A DNA stretch of 6,614 nt, taken from assembly GCA_016301865.1 (NCBI GenBank), contig JAEDOP010000043.1, positions 1-6,614 on the forward strand, given 5' to 3'. Of this stretch, positions 1-5,535 are shown piece after piece. The translations under genes and the position numbers were made by a program. Position 1 is the first letter of the stretch. Each line of letters begins with the position of its first letter. Origin of the DNA: Alphaproteobacteria bacterium (GTDB taxonomy: Bacteria > Pseudomonadota > Alphaproteobacteria > Rs-D84). The notes beneath the pieces were generated by a model, which was given only the letters and a program-made list of their open reading frames with translations, did not search any database and was not told the origin of the DNA.

Positions 1-8
1 TTTCACTC

Positions 9-33
9 GATTTATCACAAGATGTGATAAATC
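9..33. repeat. Perfect inverted repeat, 11-bp arms, 3-nt loop
   Basis: GATTTATCACA (9-19) faces TGTGATAAATC (23-33) across AGA. No U-run follows on either strand, so this is not a typical intrinsic terminator. The right arm shares GATGTGATAAA (21-31) with a direct copy at 415-425, in front of the repeat-protein gene. It could be a protein-binding site or an RNA hairpin. Confidence 0.7.
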
Positions 34-50
34 TGCGTGGCATTCCTAAC

Positions 51-78
51 GATTTCGCTGTGCGTTGCTTGCGAAATC
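51..78. repeat. Perfect inverted repeat, 8-bp arms, 12-nt loop
   Basis: GATTTCGC (51-58) faces GCGAAATC (71-78). It is the second of the GATT...AATC palindromes in this spacer. No T-run is adjacent. The function is unknown. Confidence 0.6.
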
Positions 79-127
79 TACTCATTGTCGCCCCGACCAG
101 GTTTTAATTTTCTGTTTGGAACGTGCG

Positions 128-164
128 GATTCGAACGACAAAATTCTTTTGTCGGGTTCGAATC
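128..164. repeat. Long near-perfect hairpin, 16 bp
   Basis: The arms are GATTCGAAC (128-136) plus GACAAAA (137-143), then loop TTC, then TTTTGTC (147-153), bulge GG, and GTTCGAATC (156-164). This gives 16 base pairs with one 2-nt bulge. Both outer arms contain a GANTC site, the target of the alphaproteobacterial CcrM methylase. GTTCGAATC also resembles a tRNA T-loop, but no tRNA can be folded around it. The hairpin lies upstream of the promoter at 201-229, so in that direction it is DNA-level or belongs to another transcript. Confidence 0.65.
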
Positions 165-200
165 TTATATCGTTTTGTTATTGTGGATTTCATATTGGTA

Positions 201-229
201 TTTACAAATCTTGTTTGATGTTTTATAAT
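201..229 (+). promoter_or_regulatory. Sigma70-type promoter for the repeat-protein genes
   Basis: TTTACA (201-206, 5 of 6 matches to the -35 consensus) and TATAAT (224-229, a perfect -10) are separated by 17 nt. Transcription should start near 236. That leaves a leader of about 220 nt before the ATG at 459 and places the first leader hairpin (236-259) at the extreme 5' end of the RNA. Confidence 0.65.
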
Positions 230-299
230 GGCGTTGAATTCAATGGGTTTATTGGATTCGGGGCTGTGGTGGCCCGCAGACGCGACATGTGTCGTTAAA

Positions 300-320
300 A
301 CCCCCCGATCTTGGTCGGGG
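300..320 (-). terminator. Possible intrinsic terminator, minus strand
   Basis: Read on the minus strand, CCCCGA, a 6-nt loop and TCGGGG are followed by GGTTTT, a GC-rich stem with a short U-run. Its 5' arm is also the 3' arm of the 10-bp stem 313-322/383-392, so the two structures exclude each other. The U-run is short, so termination may be weak. Read on the plus strand there is no U-run after the hairpin. Confidence 0.35.
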
Positions 321-388
321 AGCTGTTTGCTATAAAACAGGGATTTCCCGAAGGCGACAGAGCGTTCGTTTGCTGACACCAACTCCCC

Positions 389-411
389 GACCGTCAATTT
401 CGTTGACGGTC
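389..411. repeat. Perfect inverted repeat, 9-bp arms, 5-nt loop
   Basis: GACCGTCAA (389-397) faces TTGACGGTC (403-411) across TTTCG. It lies 48 nt upstream of the repeat-protein start codon. Its first four bases are shared with the 3' arm of the long-range stem 313-322/383-392, so the two compete. No T-run follows on the plus strand. Confidence 0.65.
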
Positions 412-458
412 ATTGATGTGATAAAAAGCGTGATGATTGCTTTTGGGGGGCGGGGAAA

Positions 459-1760
459 ATGTTCGTTTTGATGTTTATTGTGTTGCTGGTGGCAACTGAA
501 ACATCTGTGTGGGCGGCGTGTCTTGACGGGTTTGTTCCGTGGCGCGGGCCGGATTCTGATGAATTTGCAATAAACAGCAAAGGTGCCTGTATGCCATTGT
601 GTTCGAATGGGCATGGGCTGAATTTATCGAATGGGGTAAGTTTCAAATTATTTGCAGATAAGACGACCACGCCATCATTGAATATAATGACGGATTCAAT
701 GACGTGTTATGCAGATGCAGTTTCGGGGCCTGGGGCGGGGTTGAATATGTCCGATGGAAAGCAGACATGGCATTTGTATACACCGATTCCATGTTCGACA
801 GAATACACGGTTTCGTATTCGTGTGGAACCGGCGCGACGGGAAATGCGCCGGATGCCCGAATTATTGATTATGGGGCATTATTGGGGTTGGGTTATGATT
901 ATGGTACATGTTATAAAAAGGGGTATCATGCAGATGGTTGGTATTTGGATGGGGTGGTGAAAAGTCCCGGGACATATGTGCCATATGATTATTATGCGGA
1001 CAAGACATTAACCATACGTTGGTCGCCATCTACTTTTGCGGCGGTTTATTTGTGTAATACGCATGAAGCCAATAATATGTATAGTTCTGTAGCATACGGT
1101 AATCGTTTTACACCAATCACGACACCATGCGCGCCACCGTGTGGGAAAAAGCTGGTTGGGTTTGATATGCAGGATTCTGACGGCAGTGATTTAGGACGAA
1201 GATTATCGGTTGGGGAATCGTTTGTGTGGGATTTCGAAAACAGTATTAGATTGTCCGCGGTTTGGGAAAACGATGATACACTGATTCAGACATATACATT
1301 GTCTTATTCGTGTGGGACTGGGGCAACGGGGACACCGCCACCGTCGCGCACGGTGAAATACGGTAATTTGTACACCCCAGGGACAGATATTGGCACATGT
1401 GCACGGGCGGGATATGTATTCGGTGGGTGGAAAATTGAAAGTTATGCCAGAACCAATACGAAATATTATCCGTACACATACAGTTTGAATCGGGAATTGG
1501 TTGCACAATGGGCGCGTCCATCATATGGTGCGGCATATATTTGTAATAACGGGACGACCAATTCATCGTATATCAGCGGCCGTATGGGCAGTTCATATAA
1601 ACCCGATACAACAGTTTGTACCGCCCCAGATGGCATGACGTTTGCGGGATATGCGGTACAAGATGCGTATGGCGTTGACACAGGTGATGTAATTGCACCG
1701 GGTGCATCGTTCACATGGACGTATGACAACAATATTCGTTTATCGGCAATATGGAATTAA
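459..1760 (+). CDS. Exported Cys-rich InlB-type repeat protein
   Basis: This 433-residue protein was probably exported by Sec. Residues 1-19 are a hydrophobic signal-like segment ending SVWA before ACLDGF, though with no positively charged residue near the start. Residues 21-113 form a Cys-containing N-terminal part. Then come two exact 163-residue units, each with an A half (VSYSCGTGATG near 118-128, LSYSCGTGATG near 281-291) and a B half (191-270, 354-433) ending LSA(V/I)W(E/N)N. Cysteines pair up at identical spacing: 122/151 and 285/314 in A, 199/224 and 362/387 in B, suggesting one disulfide per half. The A halves (YG...GTC...GY...GW...W) resemble InlB B-repeat/Listeria-Bacteroides repeats of surface proteins. 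No anchor, transmembrane helix or sorting motif is visible. The start is supported by GGGGAAA just upstream. The ligand and function are unknown; a surface or secreted role is inferred. Confidence 0.85.
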   Translation: MFVLMFIVLLVATETSVWAACLDGFVPWRGPDSDEFAINSKGACMPLCSNGHGLNLSNGVSFKLFADKTTTPSLNIMTDSMTCYADAVSGPGAGLNMSDGKQTWHLYTPIPCSTEYTVSYSCGTGATGNAPDARIIDYGALLGLGYDYGTCYKKGYHADGWYLDGVVKSPGTYVPYDYYADKTLTIRWSPSTFAAVYLCNTHEANNMYSSVAYGNRFTPITTPCAPPCGKKLVGFDMQDSDGSDLGRRLSVGESFVWDFENSIRLSAVWENDDTLIQTYTLSYSCGTGATGTPPPSRTVKYGNLYTPGTDIGTCARAGYVFGGWKIESYARTNTKYYPYTYSLNRELVAQWARPSYGAAYICNNGTTNSSYISGRMGSSYKPDTTVCTAPDGMTFAGYAVQDAYGVDTGDVIAPGASFTWTYDNNIRLSAIWN

Positions 1761-1779
1761 AAAATAAATGGGGAAGTGC

Positions 1780-2502
1780 ATGAAAAAGTATATATTTGTA
1801 ATTATTGGATTTGTGGTTATGGAATTGACGGATGCGCGGGCGGAAACATGTGTTGGTGAAAATTGGAATGTGTCGTACAGTTGTGGCGATGGTGCCCAGG
1901 CGGGCGCGTTGCCGGACGACCAGGTTGCGACATATGGTTCGGAATTTACACCGGTTATGCTGGGGACAACGCATTGTACGCCCCCATCGGGTAAGGTCAT
2001 TGCGGGTATTGAGGTTTGGGTTGGTGATGAATACAATGATGTGTACAGTGTCACCGCCGACCCATTTTTATATTATTATGCATCAGATATTATTATAAAG
2101 CCGCGATATATTGGGTTGGCGGACGCGGACAGTTTATGGGCACTGCGTGATGTTAATGCAACCACTTATACGTACCAAGCGGCGGCGCAAACATGGCAGA
2201 CTGTATTTCCATACGGTACGATTGCTGGGGTTGGGGCATGCAGCAATGTGAAACCGCAAAGTACGGCGGCTGGGTGGGCGACGGGGTATGTTGCAGATGA
2301 CCAAAACGCCATTACCGATGAAGGTGGGGTGTATTGTTATTGCAAGATGACCGAACCGGTGCTATCCGCGTCCCCGTGGGTTTTCGGCAGCAGCTACGGT
2401 TCGGCGTCGGCCTGTTCTTCGCAGTGTGTGTACGCCTGTTGCTTCTACGCCCAGGCCTACCCCGCCTTTCGCACGTCCGTGTTCCTGGGGGCCAGGTATT
2501 GA
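1780..2502 (+). CDS. Exported Cys-rich protein related to upstream repeat protein
   Basis: This 240-residue protein starts 19 nt after the previous stop, so the two genes are likely cotranscribed. MKKYIFVIIG...DARA (1-21) is a clear Sec signal peptide with cleavage before ETC. ATG 1780 is preferred over the in-frame ATG 12 nt upstream because GGGGAAG sits at 1770-1776 and the signal peptide then starts MKK. Residues 29-112 are a shortened hybrid of the upstream halves: VSYSCGDG and YGSEFTP, then CTPPSGKVIAGIEV, a good match to CAPPCGKKLVGFDM. C34 and C66 likely correspond to the conserved cysteine pair. Residues 113-240 match nothing I can name and end in a cysteine cluster (176, 178, 202, 206, 210, 211). 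There are ten cysteines in the whole protein. The last 45 or so codons are GC-rich with C-ending codons, unlike the rest. An exported role is likely; its function is unknown. Confidence 0.8.
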   Translation: MKKYIFVIIGFVVMELTDARAETCVGENWNVSYSCGDGAQAGALPDDQVATYGSEFTPVMLGTTHCTPPSGKVIAGIEVWVGDEYNDVYSVTADPFLYYYASDIIIKPRYIGLADADSLWALRDVNATTYTYQAAAQTWQTVFPYGTIAGVGACSNVKPQSTAAGWATGYVADDQNAITDEGGVYCYCKMTEPVLSASPWVFGSSYGSASACSSQCVYACCFYAQAYPAFRTSVFLGARY

Positions 2503-2570
2503 TAAAGCGTAATGCGTTTGTGCCGTTGGCAAATTTACCCATTGTTGCCCCGATGCATGAGATAAACAAA

Positions 2571-2600
2571 AATACCGCAGTTAGTGCGGTGTTTTTATTT
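2571..2600. terminator. Bidirectional intrinsic terminator
   Basis: ACCGCA (2574-2579) and TGCGGT (2585-2590) form a 6-bp stem around GTTAG. On the plus strand GTTTTTATTTT follows. On the minus strand ATTTTTGTTT follows. It sits between the convergent repeat-protein unit and rnhA, 71 nt after the plus-strand stop and 4 nt past the rnhA stop, so it can end both transcripts. Confidence 0.85.
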
Positions 2601-3023
2601 TAAACTTTCGGCGGCGGTGCGGGCCAATGTGTCAACGCGTTCGTTCATTTTGTCGCCATTGTGGCCACGGACCCAGAACCAATGTATCTTTTTTGTTGAT
2701 GCCAATTCATCCAATTTTTGCCACAGTTCTTGGTTCTTGACCGGCTTTTTATCCGCGGTGCGCCAATTGTTCTTCTTCCAATTTTTTATCCATGATTGCA
2801 TGCCGTTTTTGACATACTGGCTGTCGGTGTGGATTTCCAGTTCGTCGTGTTTGCGTGCCGCGGTCAATGCGCAAATCACCGCCATTAATTCCATGCGATT
2901 GTTTGTTGTGTTACGTTCGCCACCACTGCGTTCGGCGGTGTGTGTGCCGTCGGTCGCAACAAATCCCCAGCCCCCCGGGCCCGGGTTGCCCAGGCAAGAT
3001 CCATCAGTCCAAATTTTTAGCAT
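2595..3023 (-). CDS. rnhA: Ribonuclease HI
   Basis: A complete 142-residue RNase HI, slightly shorter than the 155-residue E. coli enzyme. It cuts the RNA strand of RNA:DNA hybrids in the cytoplasm (R-loops, primers) using two metal ions. The sequence opens IWTDGSCLGNPGPGGWG, and the catalytic set is intact: D7, E45 (in NNRMEL), D67 (in HTDSQY), H121 (in VRGHNG) and D131 (in ERVDTLAR). The Trp/Lys-rich stretch around 75-95 is the substrate-binding 'handle' region of E. coli-type enzymes. The frame stays open far upstream into tkt antisense, but the family start at MLKIWTDG is decisive. AAGGA lies 10 nt before this ATG. The gene converges on the repeat-protein unit and diverges from tkt. Confidence 0.97.
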   Translation of the reverse strand: MLKIWTDGSCLGNPGPGGWGFVATDGTHTAERSGGERNTTNNRMELMAVICALTAARKHDELEIHTDSQYVKNGMQSWIKNWKKNNWRTADKKPVKNQELWQKLDELASTKKIHWFWVRGHNGDKMNERVDTLARTAAESLK

Positions 3024-3042
3024 TTTATATGTGTCCTTTTTA

Positions 3043-3055
3043 TGATATAATATCA
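3043..3055 (+). promoter_or_regulatory. tkt promoter within symmetric TGATAT-A-ATATCA
   Basis: TGA followed by TATAAT (3046-3051) is a perfect extended -10 (TGnTATAAT). The -35 position (3023-3028, TTTTAT) matches the consensus poorly, as extended -10 promoters tolerate. The expected start is 3057-3059, at or 1-2 nt before the tkt ATG, so the mRNA should be leaderless. The whole 13-mer is a perfect palindrome around its central A, so it offers a -10 in both directions. Confidence 0.6.
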
Positions 3056-3075
3056 CACATGAAGTATATTTCCAA
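3047..3075 (-). promoter_or_regulatory. rnhA promoter, extended -10 type
   Basis: On the minus strand TTGGAA (3075-3070) and TATTAT (3052-3047) are 17 nt apart, and TGA directly precedes the -10, forming a TGn extended -10. Transcription should start near 3040. That gives a leader of about 17 nt that begins in an A-run and contains the AAGGA site. It overlaps the tkt promoter base for base. Confidence 0.55.
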
Positions 3076-4840
3076 AGATTTAAAAGATATGGCCAGTGCG
3101 GTGCGCGCATGGGCACTGTATGCAATTCGTACGGCGGCCAGTGGGCATGTCGGAATCGTGCTGGGGGCGGCGGATGTTGTGACGGTTGTGTTTGCAAATT
3201 TCCTGCGCCGTGGGCGCGACCGATTCGTGATGTCGGCGGGACATGGCAGTGCACTGTTGTATTCTGTATTAAAATTGGCGGGATATAATGTTGGCGATAT
3301 GGAATCTTTTCGCAAGATTGGCGGGTTGCCCGGACATCCGGAATACGGTATCGATGGGGTTGATGCAACAACGGGGCCCCTGGGCCAGGGGGTCGGAAAT
3401 GCCGTTGGTATGGCAATGGCGGCAAAAATTCAAAACACAGATTCACGCGTGTATTGCCTGTGTTCGGACGGTGATTTGATGGAAGGTGTCGCCCAGGAAT
3501 CAATCGCGTTTGCAGGACGATATAAATTAAACAACCTGGTCCTGTTATGGGATGATAATGGGGTCAGTATCGATGGTGTGGCGCAGACTGATATTGATGT
3601 GCCGGCGCGTATGGTGGCGGCCGGATGGCGGGTGATGTCGGTTGATGGACATGACCTGGTGCAAATTAATCGCGCGTTGGAAAATGCAAAAAAATCTGAT
3701 TTGCCGGTGTTCGTTCAATGCAAAACCCAGATTGGACGTGATTCGTCTGTGGCGGGAACGCGCAAGGCGCATGGATTGGCAATTAATGATTCTGAATTGA
3801 TGCAGTTGGTCCAGAAATTTATTTCGCCGTGTGGTGATAATCTGTGGCGAAATGTGGCCATGGAAAATTTGGCCGTTGTGTCGGGGAATGAACAGTATGC
3901 TTTGCCACATGCGGTCTTGGGCGATGTGCCTGAAAAAATATCAACGCGCGAATTGTCGGGGATGTATTTGGGCGCGTTGTTGGGTGCGGGCGCAGATATA
4001 GTCGGGGGCAGTGCCGACCTGGGGGACAGTACGAATGTGCATGTGTCTGGGGCGCGCGATATAAACGCAAATGATTTTGTGGGGAATTATATAAATTTTG
4101 GCGTGCGCGAAGGTGCAATGGCGGCAATTTTAAACGGTATGGCGTTGTCGGGGCTGCGTGTGTTTGGTTCAACATTCTTGGTGTTCAGTGATTATATGCG
4201 GCCGGCCATGCGGTTAAGTGCACTGATGGGTGTGCCGGTGGTCTATGTTTTAACACACGACAGTGTTGCGGTTGGCGAAGATGGCCCAACGCATCAGCCG
4301 GTTGAGCAGTTGCCATCACTGCGTATGATTCCAAATATGAATGTGTTTCGCCCATGTAACGGGACCGAGGTAATTTATGCGTGGCGACGCGCGTTGACGG
4401 AAAAAGCGCGACCGTCATGTATCGTTTTGTCGCGTCAGAAATTTAAACAGTATGCAACACCGTTGGGCGCGGATTTGGCGTGTGGTGCGTATATTATTCG
4501 ACCGGCAAATTCGGCGCGTGTGCGCGCAACAATCATTGCCACAGGCAGTGAAGTGCCGTTGGCGGTTGCGGTGGCGGAAAAATTGGGTGATTGGGTTCAG
4601 GTTGTGTCCATGCCGTCGGTCGCGGATTTTCGTGCACAATCCCCGGAATATAAACAAAAGATTTTGCGTGGCTTTGTCGTCGCGATAGAGGCATCTGTGT
4701 CCGCACCGTGGTTCGAATTTGCCGATGCGGTGGTTGGAATTGACCGTTTCGGAATGTCGGGCGATGGAAATGCGGTTTATTCGGAACTGGGGTTCAATGT
4801 GGATGCGATTGTGACCGATATTCTGGATAAGATTAGGTAG
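3059..4840 (+). CDS. tkt: Transketolase, compact form
   Basis: This 593-residue ThDP- and metal-dependent enzyme moves two-carbon ketol units between sugar phosphates in the non-oxidative pentose phosphate pathway (cytoplasm). All expected active-site positions are present: H30 (SGHVG), H62 (GHGS), H93 (GHPE), D137 and N167 (the ThDP/metal motif, 30 apart as in E. coli and yeast), H238 (KAHG), R297, S318 (GGSADL), E351 (GVRE), D408/H412 (GEDGPTHQP) and R459 (LSRQ). E. coli TktA has 663 residues. By these landmarks the shortening is about 8 residues between H30 and H62, 16 between H93 and H238, and 38 in the linker before the Pyr domain. Local changes include SGHVG for SGHPG and SDGDLMEG for GDG. 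No ribosome binding site precedes the start; see the promoter entry. ATG 3089 is a less likely start because it removes the helix before ASAVRAW. Confidence 0.95.
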   Translation: MKYISKDLKDMASAVRAWALYAIRTAASGHVGIVLGAADVVTVVFANFLRRGRDRFVMSAGHGSALLYSVLKLAGYNVGDMESFRKIGGLPGHPEYGIDGVDATTGPLGQGVGNAVGMAMAAKIQNTDSRVYCLCSDGDLMEGVAQESIAFAGRYKLNNLVLLWDDNGVSIDGVAQTDIDVPARMVAAGWRVMSVDGHDLVQINRALENAKKSDLPVFVQCKTQIGRDSSVAGTRKAHGLAINDSELMQLVQKFISPCGDNLWRNVAMENLAVVSGNEQYALPHAVLGDVPEKISTRELSGMYLGALLGAGADIVGGSADLGDSTNVHVSGARDINANDFVGNYINFGVREGAMAAILNGMALSGLRVFGSTFLVFSDYMRPAMRLSALMGVPVVYVLTHDSVAVGEDGPTHQPVEQLPSLRMIPNMNVFRPCNGTEVIYAWRRALTEKARPSCIVLSRQKFKQYATPLGADLACGAYIIRPANSARVRATIIATGSEVPLAVAVAEKLGDWVQVVSMPSVADFRAQSPEYKQKILRGFVVAIEASVSAPWFEFADAVVGIDRFGMSGDGNAVYSELGFNVDAIVTDILDKIR

Positions 4841-4842
4841 AA

Positions 4843-5535
4843 ATGTCGGATTATGTTTTTACTTTGTCGTCGGGTGAAGAAATCCCAGTCGTAATTACAA
4901 CGCGTCGTGGGTTGCGAAATATTACGTTGCGGCCACGTGTTGTGCCCAGGCGCGAAATTCATATTTCCAAGCCGTGGTTGGTGTCGGAAAATGCGGCGAT
5001 TAAATTTTTAGTCTCAAAACAAAAATGGGTTGAGTGTACATTTCAAAAATGCCCGGCCAAGGTTCGATTAAAACCGGGGGACAATATCGAATTCCTGGGG
5101 CGTGTGGTGGAATTGGTGTATGTGCCGGGGATGCGGTCTAATAGATTTGATGGCGACAAATTGTTAATTGGTGGCGTGCCAGAAATGTTTGAACGGCGTG
5201 TCCGTGATGTTGTTAAGGCGGAATTTTTAATCGAATTAAAGAAAATGATACGTGCCGCGCCGCGGGAATTTTGGCCGCGTCGCATCGCGTTGCGCGACAC
5301 AACCAGTCGCTGGGGCAGTTGTTCGTCAACGGGGACTATGTCTTTTTCATGGCGGTTGGCGTTCGCACCGGTTGATGTAATGCGATATGTTGTGATGCAT
5401 GAATTGGCACACACAAAACATATGGATCATTCGTCGGAATTCTGGGCAACGGTGCGTGAATTATATGGGTTTGGGGTTGAACGCGCAAAGCGTTGGTTGA
5501 CCCAAAATGGTGGCGCGCTGCATAGGTATTTTTGA
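4843..5535 (+). CDS. YgjP/DUF45-type zinc metallopeptidase
   Basis: A 230-residue protein of the YgjP-like (DUF45, M48/SprT-related) family, a putative zinc hydrolase with no signal peptide, so presumably cytoplasmic. The C-terminal half has the family signature: SRWGSCSS (155-162), then VMHELAHTKHMDHSSEFW (184-201). H186 and H190 of HELAH plus H196 are the likely zinc ligands, and E187 the catalytic base. The N-terminal half (about 1-110) is the basic, beta-rich region usual for the family. Length is typical. The start lies 2 nt after the tkt stop, with a weak AGGT-like site overlapping that stop, so the gene is probably read from the tkt transcript by translational coupling. Family assignment is firm; the substrate is not known from sequence. 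Confidence 0.9.
   Translation: MSDYVFTLSSGEEIPVVITTRRGLRNITLRPRVVPRREIHISKPWLVSENAAIKFLVSKQKWVECTFQKCPAKVRLKPGDNIEFLGRVVELVYVPGMRSNRFDGDKLLIGGVPEMFERRVRDVVKAEFLIELKKMIRAAPREFWPRRIALRDTTSRWGSCSSTGTMSFSWRLAFAPVDVMRYVVMHELAHTKHMDHSSEFWATVRELYGFGVERAKRWLTQNGGALHRYF

Larger units (their letters stand above)
1..200. other. Non-coding, hairpin-rich stretch at left edge
   Basis: I see no convincing gene here. Short open frames exist on both strands but have no ribosome binding site and no recognisable protein pattern. Instead there are three near-perfect inverted repeats (9-33, 51-78, 128-164), each beginning GATT and ending AATC. A CCCCGACCA string at 92-100 is the exact reverse complement of 312-320. 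The stretch may be the 3' region of a gene left of the window plus regulatory DNA. Confidence 0.5.
236..458 (+). promoter_or_regulatory. Long structured 5' leader, candidate cis-regulatory RNA
   Basis: From the predicted start near 236 the leader can form GAATTCAAT/ATTGGATTC (236-244 with 251-259, one G-U pair), CGAC/GTCG (283-294), CCCCGA/TCGGGG (303-308 with 315-320) and CTGTTT/AAACAG (323-328 with 335-340). It can also form a perfect 10-bp long-range stem GGTCGGGGAG/CTCCCCGACC (313-322 with 383-392) and GACCGTCAA/TTGACGGTC (389-397 with 403-411). Several of these share bases and exclude each other. The C6 run at 301-306 is complementary to the G6 run at 445-450 next to the start codon. I do not recognise a known riboswitch family. 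Structure is seen; regulation is inferred. Confidence 0.45.

Noticed and set aside
9..33. CRP-type operator
   Set aside because: The half-sites are in the wrong order (TCACA-N3-TGTGA instead of TGTGA-N6-TCACA).
118..165. tRNA fragments suggested by GATTCGAAC/GTTCGAATC T-loop-like strings
   Set aside because: No matching acceptor or anticodon arms fold around either string, and the T-stem has a mismatch. The strings are the two arms of one hairpin.
300..392. Known structured RNA (SRP RNA, 6S, tmRNA half, Mn or TPP riboswitch)
   Set aside because: The hallmark strings of these families are not visible. Only the general closed-stem plus terminator layout is shared.
104..397. 97-codon minus-strand frame in the leader and upstream spacer
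   Set aside because: It has a non-ATG start and no ribosome binding site, its composition looks non-coding, and it crosses several perfect hairpins.
1768..1779. Upstream ATG for the second repeat protein
   Set aside because: The GGGGAAG site lies after this ATG and before the one at 1780, and the 1780 start gives the standard MKK signal peptide.
2855..3058. N-terminal extension of transketolase in an open frame from 2855
   Set aside because: It is antisense to rnhA and matches no transketolase sequence. The family N-terminus fits ATG 3059.
3024..3503. N-terminal extension of rnhA in an open frame to 3503
   Set aside because: It is antisense to tkt and rich in His/Pro/Arg, and RNase HI begins at the MLKIWTDG start.
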